61,935 bases of DNA from Rivularia sp. MS3. GTDB lineage: Bacteria > Cyanobacteriota > Cyanobacteriia > Cyanobacteriales > Nostocaceae. The notes under the pieces are model-generated. The model saw only the letters and a list, made by a program, of their open reading frames with translations. It did no database searches and was not told where the DNA came from. The stretch's first letter is position 1; each line of letters starts with the position of its first letter. The DNA is taken from NCBI GenBank assembly GCA_019192545.1, contig JAHCMI010000057.1:1-61935 (forward strand), in the 5' to 3' direction. Made by a program: the position numbers and the translations under genes. Of this stretch, positions 44,192-53,623 are shown piece after piece.

Positions 44192-45859
44192 ATGGATTGG
44201 AGTAGCTTGCTGCGAAGTTTACAATCTGACTTTATCAGGCGTTTGGCTGATGGTTGTTTGCTGCATTGTCCAAGTGTTGGTCAACATAGCGAACTAAGTA
44301 CTATTTCTGGCGAGAGGTTAAAACAGTTACGCGATTTTTGTTGGCAGATGGCGGAGAAGTATAAGCGCGTTTCTTCGGTGCGCGATGTTTTTATTAGCTA
44401 TCTTAAGGGAAAGTTGGGTGAGGAAGTTGTTAAGGAAAGATTGGCGGATTTTATTACTGAAGTCGATTATGAGAAGCGATTTGGTGGAGATGGTAATGTT
44501 GATTTTATGTTGACTAACAATCCTTTAATTGGGATTGAAGTTAAATCTCGCCACGGTTATTTTAATAAGGTTAGATGGACGGTTTCTGTTGACGAGGTTC
44601 AGAAAAATGCGGTTATAGTTTGCGTTTTGATTCAAGAGGAAGTAAATGAAGCTCAGTCTAAATATAATATGGTTTTGGCTGGGTTTTTACCAACTGAAAT
44701 GATTAAGCTAAAAACTGGTAAAATCTCTTTTGGAATTGAACAGCTACTTTACAGTGGTGGATTGCGGTGTTATTTGGAACAGTTGCAGGCTTCTACAAGC
44801 TATATTCCTACAAATATTTCTCCTCAGCAGCAATTATTGAAAACACCGTTAAATCAAATTACTACACCTGTTGTGACACCTGTTGAAACTCAGGAAAATT
44901 TAAATCAGGTTTATATTCAACAAGCTGATGAATGCTTTAATAAAAAACTTTATGATGCTGCAATTGAAAATTATAGTCAAGCCTTAGAAATTCATCAGAA
45001 TGATGCCATTACTTATTACAAACGTGGGAATGTTTTTTATAGTTTGAAAGAGTATAGCCAAGCAATTAATGATTTTACTCAAGCGGTAAACATAAATCCT
45101 AATTTTGCTAAGGCTTATATAAAAAGCGGGTTAACTCGATACAAATTAGGAGATTATTACGGAGCAATTGAAGATTATACTCAAGCGATTAGAATTAATT
45201 CTTACGATGCGGTAGCTTTTCAAAATCGTGGTGATGTGCGCTCTATGATTGGGGATAGTCAAGGTGCAATTGAAGATTACACTCAAGCCGGAAAAATTAA
45301 TCCTCATTTATTAGAAGCACAAAAATTAGAATTGCAGCAAAATAATTTCAACATTGAAGAAAATTCTCATAATTCTCCAGCAGATGAGAATAAAAATAAT
45401 TTAGAGCGCGAGAATCATCAACGAGCCATTGAGGTTTTCACTCAAGTAATTGAAATAAGTCCCGATGATGCGGTTGGTTACAAAAAGCGCGGCAATGCAC
45501 GTTGTGATTTGGGTGAGTATTTACCAGCCATTGAAGATTTTACCAAAGCAATTCAGATAAACCCTGATGATGCAGATGCTTATTTTTTTCGGGGAAATGT
45601 GTTTTATCAAATAGAAGATAAAGTCGAAGCAATTGAAGATTACACTCAAGCAATTAAAATAAATGACAACCATGCAGATGCTTATATAAATCGCGGTAAA
45701 GTGCGCGATGAATTAGGAGATACCCAAGGTGCGATCGCTGACTTTAACATAGCAGCAGATTTATATCAAAAAGCGGGTAAGGTGCAGGAACATAAGGATA
45801 CCAAGGAAAAGATTTTAGATTTGGAAATTGAAGAATCTTTGGATGTATTGGATTTTTGA
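44192..45859 (+). CDS. PD-(D/E)XK nuclease-like domain fused to TPR repeats
   Basis: A 555-residue protein. The N-terminal part (about 65-150) has a pattern like the PD-(D/E)XK fold: KGKLGEEVVKERL, then GDGNVDF with Asp104, then GIEVKSRHG with Glu116 and Lys118. This could be a nuclease or a DNA-binding relative. A spacer (about 190-235, Thr/Gln/Pro-rich) leads to two groups of TPR units (about 238-375 and 410-535), with lines such as YYKRGNVFYSLKEYSQAIND. No signal peptide or membrane helix is seen. It is a single gene, close to a broken HigA-type gene. Defence, DNA repair or unrelated roles are all possible; I do not know. Confidence 0.7.
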   Translation: MDWSSLLRSLQSDFIRRLADGCLLHCPSVGQHSELSTISGERLKQLRDFCWQMAEKYKRVSSVRDVFISYLKGKLGEEVVKERLADFITEVDYEKRFGGDGNVDFMLTNNPLIGIEVKSRHGYFNKVRWTVSVDEVQKNAVIVCVLIQEEVNEAQSKYNMVLAGFLPTEMIKLKTGKISFGIEQLLYSGGLRCYLEQLQASTSYIPTNISPQQQLLKTPLNQITTPVVTPVETQENLNQVYIQQADECFNKKLYDAAIENYSQALEIHQNDAITYYKRGNVFYSLKEYSQAINDFTQAVNINPNFAKAYIKSGLTRYKLGDYYGAIEDYTQAIRINSYDAVAFQNRGDVRSMIGDSQGAIEDYTQAGKINPHLLEAQKLELQQNNFNIEENSHNSPADENKNNLERENHQRAIEVFTQVIEISPDDAVGYKKRGNARCDLGEYLPAIEDFTKAIQINPDDADAYFFRGNVFYQIEDKVEAIEDYTQAIKINDNHADAYINRGKVRDELGDTQGAIADFNIAADLYQKAGKVQEHKDTKEKILDLEIEESLDVLDF

Positions 45860-45918
45860 TAGTTGGGCATGAAACACAATTGGGTTACTAATTTCTTTTG
45901 AACAGAGGATTATTAAGA

Positions 45919-45950
45919 AAAAACCGCAGAGACGCAGAGGGCACAGAGGT
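45919..45950. repeat. AACCGCAGAG-type dispersed repeat, copy 2
   Basis: AAAACCGCAGAGACGCAGAG followed by GGCACAGAGG. It lies in the gap between the nuclease-TPR gene and the HigA remnant. Confidence 0.7.
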
Positions 45951-46010
45951 AAGAGGTTTTATAGAGATAACAATCAGAAGCAGGATAGGAGCTATCAAAA
46001 TTTATTTAAA

Positions 46011-46413
46011 TTAATTCTCAGGAAAAAATACAGCAGGTGAAAGATGAAACATTTCTGCACTCCTTTGAATATGTTCAGCCGTCATTTTTCTTTTCCCGTT
46101 GAGTACATCAGAAACAATAGACTCAGTTTTGAAAATAGGAATTAAATCTTTTTGTTTCAGCCCTAATTCCACCATTAAAGCTTTGATAAGCTCTATTCCA
46201 TAAATATCTGGAACTAAGTCTTGTTTTTCTTCGTACTCTTCAATCAATATTGCGGTGGAGATATAAATAATCTTCTTCTTCTTCTGTTCGTTTTTCTTTA
46301 TCAAGTAATTTATCAACAATATTTTGAACTTTTTCTAAGTCTTCTTCAGACTTTATAGGACGTGGAGGAAAAGATATAAGTAAGTTTGTATAGGTATTTT
46401 TAGTATATGACAT
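46011..46413 (-). pseudogene. frameshifted HigA-type antitoxin (XRE helix-turn-helix)
   Basis: An ATG at 46413 opens MSYTKNTYTNLLISFPPRPI and runs acidic to EEEEDYLYL near 46255, then ends. The other frame continues with LIEEYEEKQDLVPDIYGIE and a helix-turn-helix LMVELGLKQKDLIPIF, SDVLNGKRKMTAEHIQ, ending AEMFHLSPAVFFPEN. Together they match the HigA-type antitoxin layout, interrupted by a one-base-type frameshift near 46255-46262, right after a GAA microsatellite. The last 102 codons could still be read from TTG. No HigB-type toxin gene is adjacent. Confidence 0.7.
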
Positions 46414-46737
46414 TTGCCATTAGTTTGTTGTTTCTAGGAGAAAGAAGAATTGTTTAAAACAAATTTCTTACAGTAGTGTCAGAAACTATTTAGGGGAGAC
46501 AGTTTGCGATGTAGACTCTCTTCCCGCAAAACTGCCGTTGTGTTGTCGTGCAGCGCAACGCACTATTCTATGAAGGTTTCGGTGCGTTAGACTGAAGTCG
46601 TAACGCACCCTACAAATACCAAATTTTTTATGTCTTAATGTCCTGACTACCCAATTACCAATTACCCATTACCAATCACCAATTACCTAAAAAATAGGAG
46701 CTAGAAATAACTCCTAACTCCTAACTCTTAACTAATC
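46414..46737. other. intergenic region with GGTGCGTTA repeat and STRR arrays
   Basis: Contains the inverted repeat GGTGCGTTA...TAACGCACC (about 46581-46611) and STRR heptamers: CCAATTA/CCCATTA copies (46651-46687) and CTAACTC copies (46709-46735). Confidence 0.65.
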
Positions 46738-47724
46738 TTAATATCCACCTTCTTCCTCATATTCTGGCTGCTTTTCTTTGACTTTCTTGGGAATATTAAT
46801 TGGTTTTGGTGCTTCGTCGTCTTCCCAAGCGTCTTTTTCTAAGTCGTCGTCGTAGGTGTCGTAGTCTTCTTTATATGCTTTAGTTGGGAAAGGCTGGGAT
46901 GATGTTGAATACTTATCTTTGCCCGTTGCCTCGCTCCAGTTGTCTTCTTCTGCTTCTTCGTAACGGATGGTTTCTTCTTCGTATGGGCGTGCTTCCATAA
47001 CTCGACGACGGGGAGCTTCTTCATAAGCGTCGTCTTCCGTCCAAACTTCTTCTGCTACTGGCTCTGGGCGGCGTACTCTGGGCTGAGGTGCTTCTAAAGG
47101 AACTCCCGATGGTAGCTGATTTTCTGGTGCTACGGTTTTGGGAGTACTGTTATAGCCGTATTCGTCTTCGCGCTCCCAAGGAGCTTTACCAATACCTAAA
47201 CGTTCTAATACACCAACGCTTAACTGGGTAACTCGTTCTTCGGCTCCTTCAAATACTATCAGTCGGTTGGGACCAACGCTGACTACTTCGTCCATTGATA
47301 GTTCGTAGGTACTAAGAACTTGGTCTGGTATTTGCGGTAGCCCTAAAGAAGCAATAACTATGGAAGTGATTCTACCGCCGATACCGTCAAACTTGAAGCC
47401 GCGTACTCTTCCTAGTACTTCTCCGGCTTCTGTAATTACTTCCCAATTAACTAAATTGCTGTAGATTTCGGTATCTACATCTTCAATTACATCTTCGTTG
47501 TCAACCAAAATCACGTCTCCGATTTGGTCAACGCTGCTTAAGTACATATAGCGCGGTATGCCAGAAACGGAGATCAGGCTGTCTCGCAATCCAATTGCCA
47601 CAACCTCTCGTCTATCAATATCTACCCACAGTTGGTTGACGATGCCAAGCCTTCTCCCGTTATCGCGGGTGATGACTTGGGTGTTTAAAATGTCCGAGCG
47701 TCTAATAATTTGTTCAGAGGTCAT
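46738..47724 (-). CDS. PRC-barrel domain protein
   Basis: A 328-residue soluble protein. The N-terminal half contains two PRC-barrel units (about 8-80 with VITRDNGRRLGIVNQLWVD, and about 90-165 with VITEAGEVLGRVRGFKFD), a fold also found in photosynthetic reaction-centre H subunits and RimM. The C-terminal half (about 185-328) is low in complexity, acidic and Tyr-rich (EEVWTEDDAYEEAPRR), probably disordered. It starts 58 bases after the smc stop on the same strand, so the two may be transcribed together. Partner and function unknown. Confidence 0.88.
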   Translation of the reverse strand: MTSEQIIRRSDILNTQVITRDNGRRLGIVNQLWVDIDRREVVAIGLRDSLISVSGIPRYMYLSSVDQIGDVILVDNEDVIEDVDTEIYSNLVNWEVITEAGEVLGRVRGFKFDGIGGRITSIVIASLGLPQIPDQVLSTYELSMDEVVSVGPNRLIVFEGAEERVTQLSVGVLERLGIGKAPWEREDEYGYNSTPKTVAPENQLPSGVPLEAPQPRVRRPEPVAEEVWTEDDAYEEAPRRRVMEARPYEEETIRYEEAEEDNWSEATGKDKYSTSSQPFPTKAYKEDYDTYDDDLEKDAWEDDEAPKPINIPKKVKEKQPEYEEEGGY

Positions 47725-47782
47725 TATATACCGAGTCCCGATCTCGAATCCGGTTTATCTATACACTATTATTAACAGATAC

Positions 47783-50700
47783 TCAAGCAGAAGTATTGTC
47801 GGTTTTTAACTTAATCCCTAAAACTTGTGTATAAGCTCCACGGGCTTGAGTAACTCCGATTGTACGTTCGGCTGATTCTATCATTGGGCGGCGCAAGCTT
47901 ACAACTATAAATTGTGCTAGTTCTGCCTGTTGCTTAATCATTTTAGCTAATCGTTCTACGTTTGCCCCGTCTAAAAACATATCTACTTCATCAAATGCAT
48001 AAAATGGGGATGGGCGATATCTTTGTAGAGCGAAAATAAAGCTTAATGCTGTTAATGATTTTTCTCCCCCTGACATAGATGCTAAGCGCTGTACTGGCTT
48101 TCCTTTGGGATGTGCAACTAAGTTTAAACCGCTGTTAAATGGGTCTTCTTCATTGTCTAATTGTAAGTAACCATCACCGTCGGAAAGAGTGGCAAAAATT
48201 GATTTAAAGTTTTCATTTACAGCGTCAAATGCTTCTTTAAAAGCTCTTTGTCGTAAAGTAGTAAAGTTTTCAATTCTTAATAATAATTCGGTTCGTTCTG
48301 CTTCTAATGTTTCTAGTTTTTCGCTGAGTTCTTCTAAACGTTGTTGGGTGCGATCGTATTGTTCGAGAGCCAACATATTAACAGGTTCCATTGCTTGTAA
48401 GCGTTTGGAAAGAGATTTTAATTCTTTCTGTAGTTCTTCTAAATTTACTTTCTCGGGTACTTCTGGTAAGGGGTTCGGTAATTCCCCAGAAATAGTTTGT
48501 AATTCTGCTAGCACTCGATCTAATTCTTCGCGGCGATTTTGTTGGCTTTCTTGCAGTTTTTGAACTTCCCATTCTAACTGTTGTTGGCGTAGCAATAATT
48601 GCCGCAATTGGGCTTCCACAGCATCGCGTCTTTGTTTTTCTTCGCCTAAATTCGCTTCCATTTCCTGCATCCGTTGGCGAGTTTCGGCGAGAGTTGCTGT
48701 TAAGTTGGCTTCTTGTTGTTTAAGACTATTAATTTGATTTTCTTGGTTTAATTGCTGTTGCTGATATTCTTCAACTCGTCTTACTCCTTCTTGAATTTTC
48801 TCTTGCAATACCTGCTGTTGAACTTCAAGATTCTTCAATTTTTCTGTTTGTTCTAGTAAAGCTGTATCTTGTTGCTGTAATTGTTGCTCTTGACTTTTAA
48901 TTGTGGCTTGAATCTGCTGCCATTCACTTGGGGTTTGCGATGCTTCTAACTCGGCTAGTTCGTTACGTAGCTGCTGTAATTGTTGCTCTTGTGACGGTAA
49001 TTCCCTTTCTAATATTTCCAAACGAGATTGAGCGGTGTTTAACTTTTCTGTATTTTGTGTAAGTTGACTTTTAGCATCTTCTACTCGCTTGGTTAAACCT
49101 TGAACTTCTTTTTGTAATTGTTCGGCTCGTAACTGCTGTTCTCTTTTGCCCTGACGAGTTTCGGTAAGCTGGGTAGATAATTCTTTAGTTCTTTCAGAAA
49201 GAGTATTAATTGCTTCGTTACAACGCCCTAAAACTCTTTCGATTTCTACCAAACGATTTCTCAAATTCTTGACTTCTTCCGATTCGGTTGCTTCAACGGT
49301 ACCAAATCGTAAAGTCGAACGTTGAGTAACGCTACCACCAGTCATTGCGCCGCTGGTTTCTAATAATTCCCCTTCTAAAGTTACTATGCGGACTTTTCCT
49401 AAATGATTTCTTGCTAAATTAATATTTTCAAATACAACGGTATTGCCAAAAACGTAAGCGAACACCTCATCATAACGAGGTTCGCAATCGATTAAATTCA
49501 CCGCATAATCGATAAAACCATTGGCATATCTTAAATTACCGGATTCATTAATACGCGGCGCTCTGATTTTATTTAAAGGTAGAAAAGTTGCTCTCCCGGC
49601 TCGTCTTTGCTTGAGTAATTGAATACCGGCAGCACCAACGCTGTCATCTTCCACCACAATTTGTCCCAAACGCCCACCCGCAGCAATTTCCAAAGCTAGC
49701 TGAAAATTAGGCTCTACCCTTCCCAACTCCGCAACCAAACCGCAAACGCCAGGTAAACCAGATTGCAAAATAATTTTACTGGCGTGGGTTCCCTGTGCTT
49801 CCTGTTGTGCTTGGGCTTGAGCTTCCAATTTATCAAGCTGCCGCTGTTTCTCTCTTTGTTCCTGCAACAACCGTTTTTGAGTTTGCTGTTGAATTTGTAA
49901 TTCTTGTTCCGTTGCGGCTAAATTCTCAGCTAAATCTTGAATTGGCGCGACAGTAGAATTAAACCCAACTTGAAATTGCTCCAACTGACTTTGTTTTTCA
50001 GCTAACTGTGGCTCTAAACTTTCAACTAATTCGGTTTGCTCTTGAATTTGTTGCTGTAACTGGCTGTTTCTTTCCCTTAACTGTGCCCTTTCCGTGCGTT
50101 GTGGTTCCAAAGTTTGCAGCACGGTTTCAATTTGACGGTTTAAATTTGTTTGCTGCACTACCCAAGCTTCTGAAGCCGAAGCAATTTCGGCAGCAGTTTC
50201 CCGAGATTTTTCGAGAGTTGCGTGCATTGACTCGCGCTGACTTTGTAAAGCGGCAGAATTTTGAGTTTCTGCTTCTTTTTGTTGTGCCAACTCAGTTAAA
50301 GAAGTTTGATGTTGCACAATTTCTTGCTGGATTTGAGTAACTTTCACCCCAGCTTCAGCACGTGCTGCTTCTAATTCACTTTGACGACGTTGAACTTGCT
50401 TGCATTCTGCTTCTTGAGTCGCCAATTGCGATTGCACTTTCAAAAGTTCGTCTTCACCCAAAGCCTTGACGCGAGCATTCAACTCCTCAAGTTCTTTTTG
50501 TCTGGCTTGAATATTTTCATTTACCTCAACCAACTGCTGGCTGTTTTCTGATAAGGTGCGATCGCCATTTTGAATTTGGTTTGATAATCGCTCTTGATTT
50601 CCCTGCAAAGTGCGCCAAGACAGCACAACTTCCCACTTCTGCTTCTCTAGAAAATCAGTTCGCAATTTTTGATATTTTTCTGCCTTGGCTTTATCTTGAG

Positions 50701-51523
50701 AAAGCCTTTCGCATTGGGTAGTTAATTCCGTTTCAATAATCCGACAGCTATCTTCTTTTTCCTTGACTTCCTCTAAAGTACTTTTGGCTTGATTAATTTT
50801 TCTGTCAAAAGCAGCAACCCCAGCTAGCTCATCAACAATCTCTCGCCGCTCGCGAGCTTTCATTGAAATAATGTCGGTAACGTCCCCTTGCAGAACAACG
50901 TTATATCCTTCCGGGTTTATACGGATATTGCTTAATTCTTCGTGTAGCTCAGTTGCGTTGGAAGAAATTCCATTAATGTAATAACTTGATGAATAAGTTC
51001 CTTGCTTAGTCACCCTCAACCTACGGGTAACACTCCATTCAGGAATTCCAGGTTTAGCGCGGATTTGCTCCCGACGGTTTTTTATTTCCTCTTCTTCCTG
51101 CTCCTGCAAGGCTCTTTCTTCTGCTTCCTCTTGAGTTTCTTCTACTTCTTCGGTTTCTTCTAAAATTTCTTCCTCAGTTGTGGAAGTTTCTTCAACCTCA
51201 TCAACCACTACATTTGAAACAATCGGCTCATCATCAAGCTCATCGGAATCATAGTCCGATAAATCAAAAGTTACCGTTACGCTAGCTTCCACAGTAGCGC
51301 GGGACTTACTTATTTGATTCGTATTGACTAAATCCGGGAGCCTACCAGCACGCATCCCCTTAGAACTAGAAAGTCCCAAGCAGAACAGCAGCGCATCCAA
51401 AATATTAGACTTTCCCGAACCGTTAGGACCAGAAATCACCGTAAATTCCGGCAGTAACGGTACGGAAGTAGTACCGCCGAAAGACTTAAAATTAGTGAGT
51501 TCCACGCGCTTAATATGAACCAT
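47783..51523 (-). CDS. smc: chromosome segregation ATPase SMC
   Basis: SMC dimers with ScpA/ScpB organise and separate the chromosome. The 1246-residue protein has Walker A GPNGSGKS (32-39), two long coiled-coil regions (about 270-510 and 690-1050, Gln/Glu-rich), the hinge (about 530-680, GVCGLVAELGRVEP), the ABC signature SMSGGEKSLTA and Walker B FYAFDEVDMF near the C terminus. It is somewhat longer than the usual 1170-1190 residues because of an acidic insert in the N-terminal head at about 91-160 (rich in Glu/Asp/Thr). All ATPase motifs are intact. scpA and scpB are not in the window. Confidence 0.95.
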   Translation of the reverse strand: MVHIKRVELTNFKSFGGTTSVPLLPEFTVISGPNGSGKSNILDALLFCLGLSSSKGMRAGRLPDLVNTNQISKSRATVEASVTVTFDLSDYDSDELDDEPIVSNVVVDEVEETSTTEEEILEETEEVEETQEEAEERALQEQEEEEIKNRREQIRAKPGIPEWSVTRRLRVTKQGTYSSSYYINGISSNATELHEELSNIRINPEGYNVVLQGDVTDIISMKARERREIVDELAGVAAFDRKINQAKSTLEEVKEKEDSCRIIETELTTQCERLSQDKAKAEKYQKLRTDFLEKQKWEVVLSWRTLQGNQERLSNQIQNGDRTLSENSQQLVEVNENIQARQKELEELNARVKALGEDELLKVQSQLATQEAECKQVQRRQSELEAARAEAGVKVTQIQQEIVQHQTSLTELAQQKEAETQNSAALQSQRESMHATLEKSRETAAEIASASEAWVVQQTNLNRQIETVLQTLEPQRTERAQLRERNSQLQQQIQEQTELVESLEPQLAEKQSQLEQFQVGFNSTVAPIQDLAENLAATEQELQIQQQTQKRLLQEQREKQRQLDKLEAQAQAQQEAQGTHASKIILQSGLPGVCGLVAELGRVEPNFQLALEIAAGGRLGQIVVEDDSVGAAGIQLLKQRRAGRATFLPLNKIRAPRINESGNLRYANGFIDYAVNLIDCEPRYDEVFAYVFGNTVVFENINLARNHLGKVRIVTLEGELLETSGAMTGGSVTQRSTLRFGTVEATESEEVKNLRNRLVEIERVLGRCNEAINTLSERTKELSTQLTETRQGKREQQLRAEQLQKEVQGLTKRVEDAKSQLTQNTEKLNTAQSRLEILERELPSQEQQLQQLRNELAELEASQTPSEWQQIQATIKSQEQQLQQQDTALLEQTEKLKNLEVQQQVLQEKIQEGVRRVEEYQQQQLNQENQINSLKQQEANLTATLAETRQRMQEMEANLGEEKQRRDAVEAQLRQLLLRQQQLEWEVQKLQESQQNRREELDRVLAELQTISGELPNPLPEVPEKVNLEELQKELKSLSKRLQAMEPVNMLALEQYDRTQQRLEELSEKLETLEAERTELLLRIENFTTLRQRAFKEAFDAVNENFKSIFATLSDGDGYLQLDNEEDPFNSGLNLVAHPKGKPVQRLASMSGGEKSLTALSFIFALQRYRPSPFYAFDEVDMFLDGANVERLAKMIKQQAELAQFIVVSLRRPMIESAERTIGVTQARGAYTQVLGIKLKTDNTSA

Positions 51524-51689
51524 AGGCGCAGGTTAATACAGAGGGCTGAAAGTTCAAGTGTACCAGTGAAAGACCCATTCGAGTAAGGGAATTAGAAATT
51601 ATTGAAACACACAATACATGAGAAGTAGATGCTTATTTAACAAAAGTATTTTAGCGGCACCCAGTAAATACGGAAAGATTTATGTATCT

Positions 51690-51730
51690 TTAAAACAGTT
51701 AGCAGTGAACAGTGAACAGTGAACAGTTAT
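51690..51730. repeat. STRR array (GTGAACA type)
   Basis: AACAGTTAGCAGTGAACAGT and two further GTGAACA units. It keeps a reading frame open upstream of the NACHT remnant but is unlikely to be coding. Confidence 0.75.
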
Positions 51731-51744
51731 CAAATGTATGTAGA

Positions 51745-52446
51745 ATGTTTAATCATCCTCTTTTTCAAGCTTTATGCAGTGCTTTGCTAGCTGCTACTGT
51801 TGGATATTTAATCAATCAGCTACCTGCGATTAAACAATTTCCTGGTAAAAACACCATTGTTGTCAAGCTGACAATTGAAGTTGTTTTGCTAGTAGGAATT
51901 TACAGCCATGAATTACAGATTTTGCTGGCAACCGTCGGCGGTATAGCTTTAGTATTTTTAATGTGGCATATATTCAAATTAATTTGGATGCTGCAAAAAA
52001 CAAAAACTGATAACAATAGCACTGATAATACTACAACAGAATTAAAATCCCCGGACGATTGGCGACGAGAATTATTAAAAGTAATGAAGATTGAAGTCGA
52101 AACCCGGTTAAACGACTCGCTTTATGATAATCAGATGATTCGTATTGCAACAGAAGATAGAAATAAATAAATTGGCAGAATTTTTGTAAATGCTTCTACA
52201 ATTAACAAGCAACCTTCTTTAAAAGATAAATTACTTCAACCGTTGCGAATTTTAGAAGTATTCAAGGGTGGTAAGACGCAATTAGAAGATGGAAAACCGA
52301 TAATTACAGCTTTTGACGAGTTCGATATTGCCGGAAGATTATTGATTTTAGGAAATCCTGGTGCGGAGAAAACTACATTGTTACTGGAATTAGCCAGAGA
52401 TTTAATAATACGCGCTCAAAATAATCCAGATTATTTATATTGCTAG
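51745..52446 (+). pseudogene. truncated NACHT-type NTPase with membrane anchor (remnant)
   Basis: From ATG 51745 (MFNHPLFQALCSALL) the frame encodes two hydrophobic helices (about 5-22 and 40-80) and then a polar part with DDWRRELLKVMKIEVETRLN. An in-frame TAA at 52168-52170 interrupts it. The same frame then continues with KLLQPLRILEVFKGGKTQLE and a P-loop GNPGAEKTT, and stops at 52446. In intact NACHT proteins the P-loop has Gly where Glu stands here. The rest of the NTPase and any C-terminal repeats are missing. It looks like the broken head of a cyanobacterial NACHT signalling or defence gene. Confidence 0.65.
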
Positions 52447-52569
52447 GTAGAGTTAATAGCAAATATAGAAACCAAAATATAATTGACCCCGTAGAACGTT
52501 TATTCATGATAAGTTACAAGAATATTTTGCGCGGATGTGATATTAATTTTCACAGCATCTGAATTATTA

Positions 52570-52645
52570 AAACCGCAGAGACAAGCCACTGCGTTGCGGA
52601 GGTTTCCTCCGTTGTAGCAAGTGGCGTGCAGAGGACGCAGAGGAA
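52570..52645. repeat. AACCGCAGAG-type repeat (copy 3) carrying a nested palindromic repeat
   Basis: AAACCGCAGAGA is interrupted by about 45 bases with palindromic ends (GCCACT at 52585, AGTGGC at 52620) and an inner CGGAGG/CCTCCG stem, then resumes with GCAGAGGACGCAGAGG. It looks like one repeat inserted into another. Confidence 0.75.
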
Positions 52646-52687
52646 ATAATTCAGGAGAGCATTAAATAGAAAGTAATATTCATAATC

Positions 52688-52906
52688 ATGATAAAGCTTA
52701 AATATAAAATGATAATTGAATGGTCGGAAGAAGATAATTGTTTTTTAGTTGGTTTTCCTGACTTCCCCGGACAAAAATGGCGAACTCATGGCGAAACTTA
52801 TGAAGAAGCAGTTGATAACGGAACCGAAGCTCTAGAATCTTTAGTAATAGCTTATCAAGCAACTGGTGAACCTTTTCCCGAACCAACTATTAATAAAGTT
52901 GCTTAG
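52688..52906 (+). CDS. HicB-like antitoxin family protein, orphan
   Basis: A 72-residue protein of the HicB-like partial RNase H fold type: KYKMIIEWSEEDNCFLVGFPDFPG at the N terminus (given here as its recognisable landmarks only), then GETYEEAVDNGTEALESLV and a Pro-rich end PFPEPTINKVA. The lack of a C-terminal DNA-binding extension is common in short cyanobacterial forms. No HicA-type toxin gene is visible on either side, so this is an orphan or the partner has been lost. Confidence 0.82.
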   Translation: MIKLKYKMIIEWSEEDNCFLVGFPDFPGQKWRTHGETYEEAVDNGTEALESLVIAYQATGEPFPEPTINKVA

Positions 52907-52911
52907 AAACT

Positions 52912-52947
52912 AAGGTGCGTTACGAATATTGCTATAACACACCCTAC
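52912..52947. repeat. short inverted repeat, GGTGCGTTA type
   Basis: GGTGCGTTA near the start and TAACACACC near the end form an imperfect hairpin just after the HicB-like gene, similar to the element near 46581-46611. Confidence 0.5.
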
Positions 52948-53230
52948 AGCTAATTAAAGTAAACAAGAATACACCTAAAAATCAAACACTTGTGACAAAA
53001 GTCATAAAAATTGTTTACTCAATCTAAAACTTCTGCTACACATGAATAATTTGTCTTAAAATATAAATATAGGTCAAAGAAGATTAGTCTCAATAACCTT
53101 ATATCTTGTGTTAGTTCCTCAAGCAACTTTTATATTCCAATTTAGTTCGCTAGTTAGACAAATATCTCAAGTGGGAAATGCAAGATATCAAAAGAAAATT
53201 TCCAACAAGTTATCAATAACAGGTGTAGAA

Positions 53231-53623
53231 ATGAATAAATTTATCAAACGTGCATTCTTACCCAGCTTATTAGCAACAGGTATATTTAGCGCTACATTAA
53301 TTCCAGCACAACCTGCTAAGGCTGACGATGATTTATTAGAAGATGCGGCAATTGGTGCTGCTGCTGGTGCTATCACTGGAATCATTACCAATAACGATTC
53401 TGTTCTCACCAACGCTGCTAATGGTGCCGCTGCTGGTGCTGCCGTCAATGCTGCAAATAGCGGTAGAAAAAACAAAAGAAATCGCAACCTTATTCAAGAT
53501 ATTGGTGCAGGTGCGGCAGGTGGTACCGTCGCAGGTGAAATTACCAACCGCGACAATACTATTAGCAATACAGTAAATGGTGCTGCTGCTGGTGCGGCAA
53601 TTCATATATTAAAAGGTAAATAG
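53231..53623 (+). CDS. exported glycine-zipper protein
   Basis: A 130-residue protein with an N-terminal signal peptide (FIKRAFLPSLLATGIFSATL) and a cleavage site after PAKA (about 33). The mature part contains glycine-zipper-like hydrophobic helices (AAIGAAAGAITGIITN, AANGAAAGAAVNAANS, IGAGAAGGTVAGEITN, VNGAAAGAAIHIL), which often pack in or across membranes. The frame is open 41 codons further upstream, but the ATG at 53231 starts a normal signal peptide and has AGGTG seven bases before it. Periplasmic or outer-membrane location inferred; function unknown. Confidence 0.8.
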   Translation: MNKFIKRAFLPSLLATGIFSATLIPAQPAKADDDLLEDAAIGAAAGAITGIITNNDSVLTNAANGAAAGAAVNAANSGRKNKRNRNLIQDIGAGAAGGTVAGEITNRDNTISNTVNGAAAGAAIHILKGK

